From an uncultured Collinsella sp. (GTDB taxonomy: Bacteria > Actinomycetota > Coriobacteriia > Coriobacteriales > Coriobacteriaceae), in assembly GCA_900549455.1 (NCBI GenBank), contig UROM01000119.1:1-5251 (forward strand): a stretch of 5,251 nucleotides of DNA, read 5' to 3'. Below are positions 1 through 5,251 of this stretch, one piece after another. Within the stretch, counting starts at the first letter, position 1, and every line of letters starts with the position of its first letter. The notes under the pieces were generated by a model, which saw only the letters and a program-made list of their open reading frames with translations, was not told the DNA's origin and did not search any database. The translations under genes were made by a program, and so were the position numbers.

Positions 1-27
1 GGGCTCGGAGATGTGTATAAGAGACAG
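1..27 (+). other. Nextera/Tn5 sequencing adapter (artefact)
   Basis: Positions 9-27 are exactly the 19-bp hyperactive Tn5 mosaic end (AGATGTGTATAAGAGACAG). The eight bases before it (GGGCTCGG) are the matching tail of the Illumina Nextera Read 2 adapter. This is library-construction sequence, not genome. Genomic sequence begins at about position 28, in the middle of murF. The reverse complement of the same adapter closes the other end of the window. Confidence 0.98.
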
Positions 28-1152
28 GCGCGAACCCATGCACGAAAGCGAGCACAGCAGGTCGAGGCCCGCCGCCATCGATTCGGCGCTGGCGTTATAT
101 GAGTCGTCGATGACGCGGGCGCCGCTCTTGGCGCGCTTGATCTCCTGACGATGCCCGGTAATCGTGAGACCCCTAAAGGCGGAATCGATCTGCTCGGGCG
201 TCACGCCAAGGCGATGGGCAACCGCCGCGGCCTTGACGGCATTGGGAACGGACTGCACGCCGGGAATGGCAAGCAGGGTGTCAATGGTCTCGCCCGAGCC
301 AAAATCGAGCGTAAAGACCGGGCGCCCCTCGTCGTCAATGCGAATGTCGCGCGCACGGACCTCATCGTCGTCCGAGACGCCCGCAAGCATCACGTCGATG
401 CCCGCAGGCCCGGCGAAGGTGTCACGGATGAACGGAGTAAAGTCGTCCTCACCACCCAAAACCAGTAACGGGAGAAGGTCGCCGGCGGCGCACATGCCGC
501 CAACAATCTCCGACTTGGCACGAGCGATATTCTCACGACTGCCCAGGATACCGATATGGGAGGTACCGATCTTGGTCACGACGGCAAGGTTAGGATTGGC
601 AGACTGAGACAGGCGTTCAATTTCATGGAAATGGTTCATGCCCATCTCGAGCACCAGAACCTCGGTATCGGCAGGGGCCGCCAGTACCGTAAGCGGCATA
701 CCGATCAGGTTGTTATAGTTGCCCTTGGTGGCCCAAACGCGATAGCGCTTGGCGAGCACCGCGGCGAGCACGTCCTTGGTCGTCGTCTTGCCGATAGAAC
801 CGGTGATGCCAATCACCAGGCAGCCAAGCTCCAAACGATAAGCGTGAGCCAGACGAAGCAAAAACTCCTCGGGGTCATCGGCATGCAGGATGGCGCAACC
901 CTTCTCATGGGCCAGCGAAAGCAGCTCGGCATCGGGCTCGCGTGTCATCACGACGGCGCCGGCACCCGACTCGATGGCACAGGAAGCAAAGTCGTTGCCG
1001 TCGACCTTTTCGCCCGGGAAGGCGACGAATATCGTGCCCTCCTCAACCTGGCGTGAGTCGATAACGCAGCCGCGGCATACCCGATCGGCTTCTCCCGTCA
1101 CGGTTCGGGCCCCTGTTGCGGCCGCGAGGTTGTTGACGGCGATCTCTATCAT
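28..1152 (-). CDS. murF: MurF, UDP-MurNAc-tripeptide--D-Ala-D-Ala ligase, 3' truncated
   Basis: MurF is the cytoplasmic ATP-dependent Mur ligase that joins D-Ala-D-Ala to UDP-MurNAc-tripeptide, the last cytoplasmic step of the peptidoglycan stem peptide. My translation from the ATG at 1152 gives 375 open codons down to the adapter junction. The N-terminal substrate-binding domain covers roughly residues 1-105 (with CVIDSRQVEEGTIFVAFPGE at 29-48). The central ATPase domain has the P-loop GITGSIGKTTTKD (115-127), the GNYNNLIGMP segment (144-153), EMGMNH (169-174) and a TKIGTSHIGILGS stretch (193-205). The C-terminal domain starts near 330, with IDDSYNASAESM at 348-359, a MurF hallmark. Full-length MurF is about 450-480 residues, so roughly the last 80-100 are missing because the contig ends. 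The start is supported by AGGGGAG five bases upstream. The gene follows ftsI after 123 nt, without murE between them. The reading frame stays open into the adapter, so any annotated residues past Arg375 would be spurious. Confidence 0.95.
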
Positions 1153-1157
1153 TGCAG

Positions 1158-1164
1158 CTCCCCT
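1158..1164 (-). promoter_or_regulatory. murF ribosome binding site
   Basis: Reads AGGGGAG on the minus strand, five bases before the murF ATG at 1152. It is a good Shine-Dalgarno match at good spacing and fixes the murF start, which also agrees with the family N-terminus. Confidence 0.7.
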
Positions 1165-1176
1165 GTAAACCTAATA

Positions 1177-1206
1177 ATGCTATCGGCGTATTGTATCCCA
1201 GCGCAA
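1177..1206 (-). promoter_or_regulatory. Weak candidate promoter ahead of murF
   Basis: On the minus strand TTGCGC (1201-1206) and TAGCAT (1177-1182) are separated by 18 bases. A better -10-like hexamer, TACAAT (1190-1195, five of six matches to TATAAT), lies between them but has no recognisable -35 at 16-18 bases. The match is weak. The main argument for a promoter is the unusually long 123-nt ftsI-murF gap within an otherwise compact operon. Confidence 0.2.
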
Positions 1207-1219
1207 CCTATGCGTGGTG

Positions 1220-1239
1220 CAGGGCGTGTGAACACCCCG
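1220..1239 (-). other. Intergenic hairpin between ftsI and murF
   Basis: The minus-strand RNA CGGGGUGU-UCAC-ACGCCCUG can fold into an 8-bp stem (two G-U wobbles) with a four-base loop. No U-run follows (the next bases are CACCACGC), so it does not look like an intrinsic terminator. It might be an RNA-processing or stabilising stem, or chance in G+C-rich DNA. Confidence 0.35.
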
Positions 1240-1275
1240 GATTAACCGACTGGCCATTCCGTAGTTTGTAACCCC

Positions 1276-3141
1276 CTACTTGGTGCGCGGGATACCCAGC
1301 ACGTCAAGCGCGTTGGCCATAATGGACTGGAACGGCACCGCGGCGGCATGCGAGCTAGCTGGGGTTCCGTCGAGGGTGATGTAGCACAGAACCTTGGGCG
1401 ACTGCGCCGGGGCAAATCCCATAAAGGACGACATGTAATTATCTTTGAGGTAGCCGCCGTTCTCATCGGCGCGCTCGGCCGTACCGGTCTTGCCCGCCAC
1501 GTCGTAACCGTCCACCGCACCGCCATCGCCCGTTCCCTCGGCAACGACTGTCTGCATACACGATGTCACCTGCGAGGCGGCCTCCTCGGAAATCGCGCGA
1601 TCGCCCTCGCCCCAATCCTTTTCATCGCCCTTGCTGGACTTATAGAAGTGCGGCGTCATCATCACGCCGCCGTTGGCAATACCGCCCACGGCACGCGCGA
1701 CCTCAATCGGCGACACGGACAGCGCCTGGCCAAAGCTCATCGCACCCAAGGTGGCACCATCATACTGATCACGTTTCTTGACAATACCCAAACTCTCGCC
1801 CGGAAAATCGACACCCGAGCTGTGTCCAATGCCCCATTTGTCCACGTAGGACGCAAAATCATCGGCACCAATCTTGCGCCCCACCAAAACAAAACCGACA
1901 TTGGACGAACGACGCATCATCTCGCGTACGTCCATTGTCATGGCGTAATCACGTTTGTCGGCATCGGAAACGGTATCGCCGCCCACCTTGATGCTCGCCG
2001 GAACCTCAAACGATGTGCTCGTGCGTACAACGCCCAAATCAAATCCGGCGCCCGCCACCAACGTCTTAAAGACCGAACCGGGCTCGTAGGCATCCGTCAC
2101 CAGACGAAGGTTCATATCCTCGGTCTTGGCGTTTTCCAAATCGGTCTGGTCATAGGTCGGATACGAGCAAGCGGCCAGGATCTCTCCAGTCGTCGGGTCA
2201 GTCACCAGGGCCGAACCGTTTTTTGCCTTCGTCTTCTCAACCGCTTCGGCCAAGGCATCTTCCGCCGCGCGCTGAATGTTGACGTCGATCGTCGTCACAA
2301 TGTCCACGCCATCGACCGCGGCAACCTTTTTATAGGCACCGCCCGCGATATAGCCGCCATCTCTTGCGCGCTCGCGCACAAGAGAGCCGTTCGTTCCAGT
2401 CAGAAGCTCATTGTATTGTTTTTCGAGTCCCGTCAGGCCAACGTTGTCCACATTCACGATGCCCAGCACCTGAGAAGCCAGGTTTCCATACGGGTAAACC
2501 CGCTTCATGGCCTGCTCAAAGAGCACGCCGGGTAGATTCTTCTTTTCCAGGGCGGCTGCGTCATCCTCGTCGACCTGGCGCTTGATATACACCCAGGAAC
2601 CATCAGACAGCACCAGCTTGCGGCAGGTCTTTTTATCGATACCGGTGGCCTTGACCAGCGCCGAGACTGTCTTGTCGACGTCCTCGACAAGCTGAGGGTT
2701 CACAGCGACATTGCGGCATTCGACCGACGACGTCAGCACGTTGCCGTTGCGGTCGTAGATAGTGCCGCGTTTGGCATAGAGCGTCTGTGAGAGCAGGCGA
2801 CGCGCGTCCGCACGCTCGCGCAGCTTGTCAGCATTCACGATCTGGTATTCGGCAAGACGGAAGACGCCCGCGGCAAGGCCAACCCCAATACAGCCCATAA
2901 CGACATCGCGGCGAGGCAGCGGCGTTCCCGTAACCCATTCAGACGACGCCCCCTTGCGCGCGCCCGTATTGCGCACCCGAGGTCCGCCCGAGCCACGAAG
3001 ACGCGACGCAGGGTCGTTGCCATGGGACGGCCCCGCGTTGTAAGATGGCCGACCCGTTCCTTGATAACCAGAACGTCCCCGCGAGGAGGGACGTCCAGAC
3101 CCGTGGCTCCCGTCGGAACCGCGGCGATAGTCATTTGTCAT
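1276..3141 (-). CDS. ftsI: FtsI-type class B penicillin-binding protein (septal transpeptidase)
   Basis: This is a 621-residue D,D-transpeptidase that cross-links septal peptidoglycan and is the target of beta-lactams. Residues 1-78 form a cytoplasmic tail rich in Gly, Ser and Arg, probably disordered. One membrane segment at about 79-98 (VVMGCIGVGLAAGVF) anchors the protein. The PBP dimerisation/pedestal domain runs from about 120 to 275 and opens with the usual RGTIYDRNG (125-133). The transpeptidase domain (about 300-610) has all three active-site motifs: SVFK with nucleophile Ser356 (356-359), SSN (412-414) and KTGTAE (551-556). The protein ends at about residue 621 with no C-terminal PASTA repeats. 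The start ATG lies 18 nt after the ftsL-like stop. No strong Shine-Dalgarno is visible (GACGGTAGCTGAGT precedes the ATG), but there is no better start before the membrane segment, so translation may be coupled to ftsL. Its place after ftsL in a dcw cluster favours FtsI over an elongation-type PBP2 or a sporulation SpoVD. Confidence 0.95.
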   Translation of the reverse strand: MTNDYRRGSDGSHGSGRPSSRGRSGYQGTGRPSYNAGPSHGNDPASRLRGSGGPRVRNTGARKGASSEWVTGTPLPRRDVVMGCIGVGLAAGVFRLAEYQIVNADKLRERADARRLLSQTLYAKRGTIYDRNGNVLTSSVECRNVAVNPQLVEDVDKTVSALVKATGIDKKTCRKLVLSDGSWVYIKRQVDEDDAAALEKKNLPGVLFEQAMKRVYPYGNLASQVLGIVNVDNVGLTGLEKQYNELLTGTNGSLVRERARDGGYIAGGAYKKVAAVDGVDIVTTIDVNIQRAAEDALAEAVEKTKAKNGSALVTDPTTGEILAACSYPTYDQTDLENAKTEDMNLRLVTDAYEPGSVFKTLVAGAGFDLGVVRTSTSFEVPASIKVGGDTVSDADKRDYAMTMDVREMMRRSSNVGFVLVGRKIGADDFASYVDKWGIGHSSGVDFPGESLGIVKKRDQYDGATLGAMSFGQALSVSPIEVARAVGGIANGGVMMTPHFYKSSKGDEKDWGEGDRAISEEAASQVTSCMQTVVAEGTGDGGAVDGYDVAGKTGTAERADENGGYLKDNYMSSFMGFAPAQSPKVLCYITLDGTPASSHAAAVPFQSIMANALDVLGIPRTK

Positions 3142-3159
3142 ACTCAGCTACCGTCTTAT

Positions 3160-3630
3160 TTACTGAGCGGCCGCAGTCGAGCGAGCGCCCGCGGCTGCAT
3201 CCTGCGAAAAGTCAAGCGTAACGCTCTCGCTGGGCTCCACCATGCCATAGGCACCCGCAAGATCGCGAATGCGCGTGTCGGCACCATAGACCGAATGCAT
3301 GACCTCAAGGTCAGAACTCTCGTCGGTCGCCTTCTCGAGCGTGTTGGTAAGCTCTGCGTTGCCGTTGAGCACCTGGGCCGTAACACCGGCAAGTGCCACG
3401 CGTGCGACACCGATCGTCATGAAGATAGCCGCAATGATGCAAACCGTTTTAAGAACGCTCATGAAAACCGGGCTTACCGCCTGGTTTGCCTGACGGCCCG
3501 CGCCCGTGTAGACATCAAAACGCGGTGTGCGCCGCTCACGAGGGGCAGCGGGCGCCTGCGGTGCCTCGCGGTAGGCGGGCATGGCGTTCATATCATAGGC
3601 GAGTGCTGCGTTTGAGGTGTTATAGCCCAT
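3160..3630 (-). CDS. ftsL: FtsL-like single-pass division protein
   Basis: The product has 156 residues. Sequence identity to known FtsL cannot be judged by eye, because the family is very divergent; the call rests on architecture and position. A cytoplasmic N-terminus of about 53 residues, rich in Ala, Pro and Arg, is followed by one membrane segment (about 54-81, SPVFMSVLKTVCIIAAIFMT onwards). A short extracytoplasmic part (about 82-141) follows. It has coiled-coil potential and ends in a DLAGAYGMVEPSE stretch like the 'A..LGM..P' end of the FtsL/DivIC family. An Ala-rich tail closes the protein. FtsL works with the FtsB/DivIC and FtsQ/DivIB partners to recruit and activate FtsW-FtsI at the septum. 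It sits between rsmH and ftsI, exactly where ftsL lies in other bacteria. The start is supported by GGGAGG nine bases upstream. Methionines at 14 and 17 are weaker alternatives. Confidence 0.8.
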   Translation of the reverse strand: MGYNTSNAALAYDMNAMPAYREAPQAPAAPRERRTPRFDVYTGAGRQANQAVSPVFMSVLKTVCIIAAIFMTIGVARVALAGVTAQVLNGNAELTNTLEKATDESSDLEVMHSVYGADTRIRDLAGAYGMVEPSESVTLDFSQDAAAGARSTAAAQ

Positions 3631-3639
3631 GATATGCCG

Positions 3640-3645
3640 CCTCCC
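3640..3645 (-). promoter_or_regulatory. ftsL ribosome binding site
   Basis: GGGAGG on the minus strand, nine bases before the ATG at 3630. It supports the first ATG as the start. The rest of the 90-nt gap back to the rsmH stop (3631-3720) holds only a short GCGC-rich stem next to the stop codon. I see no convincing promoter in it. Confidence 0.65.
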
Positions 3646-3720
3646 ATCCCGAGTACGTTGGTAGTGTGTTTAAGCTTCGTTTATGGTGCGAGCGGGAGGT
3701 CCAATTTCGCGCGGTCGCGC

Positions 3721-4686
3721 CTACAGGCGCTGCGCCACGCGGATTTTGGCTGATCTCGCCCGAGGGTTGCGCGCAACCTCATCGGGTTGGGCAACCAAGG
3801 GTTTGCGGGTGATGACCTTGAGTATCGGCACGTTGCCGCACACGCACACCGGAATCTCCGGCGGGCACGTGCACCCCTGGCTCATCTCCTTAAAGTGGTT
3901 CTTTACGATACGGTCCTCGAGCGAGTGATACGAGATGACGCAAATACGCCCGCCCGGGTTGAGCCACCTGGTGGCGGCGTCAAGCCCTCTCTCGAGCACA
4001 TCGAGCTCGTGGTTGACCTCGATGCGAATGGCCTGGAAACTTTTCTTGGCAGGGTGCCCACCATGCCGACGAGCGGCAGCAGGTATTCCCGCCTTGATGA
4101 TCTCGACAAACTGACCGGTGGTTTCGATCGGTTCTTGCTCGCGACGGCGCACGATTTCGCGTGCAATCTGCGAGGCAAACTTCTCTTCGCCATAGACGCG
4201 TAGAATCCGGGCGAGGTCGTGTTCGTTATAGGTATTGATGACCTCAGCTGCGTTTAAGGTGTTATTACCCGGATCCATCCGCATGTCCAATGGGGCATCC
4301 TCGTTATACGAAAAGCCCCTGCCAGGGATATCGAGTTGCGGTGACGAAACGCCCAAGTCAAACAGAAAGCCATCGACCCCAGGCACCTCGGCCGAGCAAA
4401 GCAGCTCGTCCAAGTTGCCGAAGTTGCCCTTCAGCAGCTGGTGCGGGACGCCGGGAACCTCGCGGTCCAGACGGGCGCCAGCGGCCTCGAGGGCCATGTC
4501 ATCCTGATCGACGCCGAGCAAAAGGCCCGTCTCCCCCACCTGCGCGGCCATCTTTACCGAATGGCCGGCACCGCCAAGGGTGCAATCGCAGACAACGGAG
4601 CCGCTCTTTAGCTGCAGCGACTCAAGCACTTCGCCGAGCATGACAGGTTCATGCCGATATTCTTGTGTCAAGATCCCACGCTCCAT
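3721..4686 (-). CDS. rsmH: RsmH, 16S rRNA (cytosine-1402-N4)-methyltransferase
   Basis: RsmH (MraW) uses S-adenosylmethionine to methylate N4 of C1402 in the decoding centre of 16S rRNA. The 321-residue product is the usual length and carries all family motifs in order: SAM-binding DCTLGGAGHS (34-43), GVDQD (58-62), FDLGVSSPQLD (109-119), GFSYNEDAPLDMRMD (124-138), PAKKSFQAIRIEVNHEL (212-228), SYHSLEDRIVK (252-262) and NPRARSAKIR (307-316). Four cysteines lie in the CTCPPEIPVCVC segment (272-283), a known variant region of the family. The ATG at 4686 is 20 nt after the mraZ stop and has only a poor Shine-Dalgarno. A TTG at 4671 (codon 6) has GGAG nine bases upstream and would give an N-terminus (MTQEYRHEP) with the family's usual short lead-in, so it may be the true start. 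The gene is co-directional with mraZ and probably co-transcribed. Confidence 0.96.
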   Translation of the reverse strand: MERGILTQEYRHEPVMLGEVLESLQLKSGSVVCDCTLGGAGHSVKMAAQVGETGLLLGVDQDDMALEAAGARLDREVPGVPHQLLKGNFGNLDELLCSAEVPGVDGFLFDLGVSSPQLDIPGRGFSYNEDAPLDMRMDPGNNTLNAAEVINTYNEHDLARILRVYGEEKFASQIAREIVRRREQEPIETTGQFVEIIKAGIPAAARRHGGHPAKKSFQAIRIEVNHELDVLERGLDAATRWLNPGGRICVISYHSLEDRIVKNHFKEMSQGCTCPPEIPVCVCGNVPILKVITRKPLVAQPDEVARNPRARSAKIRVAQRL

Positions 4687-4706
4687 CCGTTACTCGTGCC
4701 TTGCCC

Positions 4707-5141
4707 TTACGAGAAGAAGAGGTCAAGCAGGGCCTCGTCGTCATCGTCCTCATCGGCCGCGGCGCGGTCCCAAACCTCAAGGTGGTCGTAGTTGCCCACA
4801 ACCGTCACCTCGCGGTCGAGGTTCGCCTGCTTGCGGAGAGACTCAGAAAGACCGATACGACCGGCGCTGTCCACATCCATCGACGTGGTACGCTTGTTGA
4901 TCGCCCTCATGAGCTTCTGGTCGTTGATGTCACGCGGGTTAAAACCCTCGTGGCCCTCGCGACCCGCGAAGAGTCCTTCGACCCACTTATCGAAGGCCTC
5001 GGCAGAGAACACGTACAGAGCATCGACATCCAGGGCTTTGAACACGCGAACGTGCTCTCCAAGTTCCTCGCGAAGGGGTGCAGGCAGGGACAGACGACCT
5101 TTTGCATCGAGATTGCGCTCGTATGCACCAGTCATTCCCAT
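4707..5141 (-). CDS. mraZ: MraZ, transcriptional regulator of the dcw cluster
   Basis: MraZ is a DNA-binding protein of the AbrB-like swapped-hairpin fold that forms ring-shaped oligomers. In E. coli and others it represses its own dcw promoter through short direct repeats. The 144-residue product has the two family half-motifs: YERNLDAKGRLSLPAPLREE (7-26) near the N-terminus and DSAGRIGLSESLRKQA (91-106) in the second half. VTVVGNYDHLEVWD (112-125) then follows, a standard closing segment. The C-terminus (about 129-144) is acidic and ends hydrophobic (EDDDDEALLDLFFS). The first ATG is chosen because GGAGG lies six bases upstream; the ATG two codons later would be too far from it. It is the first gene of the cluster, as usual, and is followed by rsmH, whose product is reported to counter MraZ effects in E. 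coli. Confidence 0.96.
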   Translation of the reverse strand: MGMTGAYERNLDAKGRLSLPAPLREELGEHVRVFKALDVDALYVFSAEAFDKWVEGLFAGREGHEGFNPRDINDQKLMRAINKRTTSMDVDSAGRIGLSESLRKQANLDREVTVVGNYDHLEVWDRAAADEDDDDEALLDLFFS

Positions 5142-5146
5142 GTGCG

Positions 5147-5156
5147 CCCTCCCCTC
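5147..5156 (-). promoter_or_regulatory. mraZ ribosome binding site
   Basis: GAGGGGAGGG on the minus strand, with its GGAGG core (5148-5152) six bases before the ATG at 5141. It is strong and decides the mraZ start between two nearby ATGs. Confidence 0.75.
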
Positions 5157-5177
5157 GGTTACTCAGATGGCACGTAC

Positions 5178-5194
5178 GCGGGGAACCACCCCGC
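5178..5194 (-). other. Hairpin / inverted repeat in the mraZ leader
   Basis: The minus strand reads GCGGGG-TGGTT-CCCCGC, a perfect 6-bp G+C stem with a five-base loop, 36 nt upstream of the mraZ start codon. There is no U-run after it. It could be an RNA stem in the 5' leader or a DNA-level operator. The classical MraZ box (three TGGGN repeats at 10-bp spacing in E. coli) is not recognisable here. Confidence 0.4.
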
Positions 5195-5205
5195 CTGTCG
5201 ACGTC

Positions 5206-5216
5206 ATTAATAATAT
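5206..5216 (-). promoter_or_regulatory. Possible -10 element of the mraZ promoter, cut by the adapter
   Basis: The last genomic bases form an AT-rich stretch that reads TATTAT on the minus strand (5210-5215), about 70 nt upstream of mraZ. A matching -35 would fall beyond the adapter junction and cannot be seen. AT-rich sequence stands out against the G+C-rich surroundings, but this is only a candidate. Confidence 0.3.
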
Positions 5217-5251
5217 CTGTCTCTTATACACATCTCCGAGCCCACGAGACT
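5217..5251 (-). other. Nextera/Tn5 sequencing adapter (artefact)
   Basis: Positions 5217-5235 are the reverse complement of the 19-bp Tn5 mosaic end. Positions 5236-5250 (CCGAGCCCACGAGAC) are the rest of the Nextera Read 2 adapter, and the final T may be the first base of the index. It is not genome; genomic sequence ends at about 5216. Confidence 0.98.

Noticed and set aside
151..1168. Several plus-strand ORFs over the left end
   Set aside because: They are antisense to murF, whose minus-strand frame is open over the whole stretch and carries the full set of MurF motifs.
1220..1239. Intrinsic terminator after ftsI
   Set aside because: The stem is not followed by a T-run on the minus strand, and murF continues in the same direction.
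1348..2535. 395-codon plus-strand ORF
   Set aside because: It lies wholly antisense to ftsI, whose catalytic motifs are intact. Its translation is rich in His and Arg and shows no family motif; it is a typical shadow of a G+C-rich gene.
3022..3615. 197-codon plus-strand ORF
   Set aside because: It is antisense to the start of ftsI and the FtsL-like gene. Its translation has no recognisable domain or credible start context.
4665..5210. 181-codon plus-strand ORF over mraZ
   Set aside because: It is antisense to mraZ, which has both family half-motifs and a strong ribosome binding site; this ORF has no supporting features.
1..5251. Composite transposon with 27-bp terminal inverted repeats
   Set aside because: The repeats are exact Nextera adapter sequence, including non-transposon primer bases, and no transposase is encoded.
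1..5251. CRISPR array, tRNA, rRNA, phage or defence genes
   Set aside because: No tandem repeat-spacer pattern, tRNA-like cloverleaf or relevant protein motif was seen. The window is almost fully used by core cell wall and division genes.

Overview
The window is a fragment of a bacterial division and cell wall (dcw) cluster of fairly high G+C content. All genes lie on the minus strand, so they read from right to left: mraZ, rsmH (mraW), an FtsL-like gene, ftsI (class B penicillin-binding protein) and a 3'-truncated murF. The first genes are in the standard bacterial dcw order. The G+C-rich coding, the serine/glycine/arginine-rich N-terminal tail of the PBP and the style of MraZ and RsmH suggest an actinobacterium. 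A gut Coriobacteriia member such as Collinsella is my best guess, made from memory of the family and not from a search.

Both ends are artificial. Bases 1-27 and 5217-5251 are the same Tn5/Nextera sequencing adapter in inverted orientation, so real genomic DNA spans only about 28-5216. murF is cut at its 3' end and the mraZ promoter region at its 5' end by the adapter junctions, not by biology.

Layout on the minus strand: mraZ leader (5216-5142, with a small G+C hairpin and an AT-rich -10-like stretch at the edge); mraZ (5141-4707); 20-nt gap; rsmH (4686-3721); 90-nt gap; ftsL-like (3630-3160); 18-nt gap; ftsI (3141-1276); 123-nt gap with a hairpin and weak promoter-like elements; murF (1152-28, incomplete). 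There is no gene-free stretch over 300 bases. Long plus-strand ORFs are shadows of these genes.

The genes act together in septal wall synthesis. MraZ is a DNA-binding regulator of the cluster, RsmH methylates 16S rRNA, the FtsL-like protein is a single-pass divisome scaffold, FtsI cross-links septal peptidoglycan, and MurF adds D-Ala-D-Ala to the cytoplasmic precursor. Points of note are the absence of murE between ftsI and murF, a probable TTG start for rsmH, and alternating strong and weak ribosome binding sites that suggest two translationally coupled pairs. I see no sign of a new or exotic system; this is an ordinary core locus.
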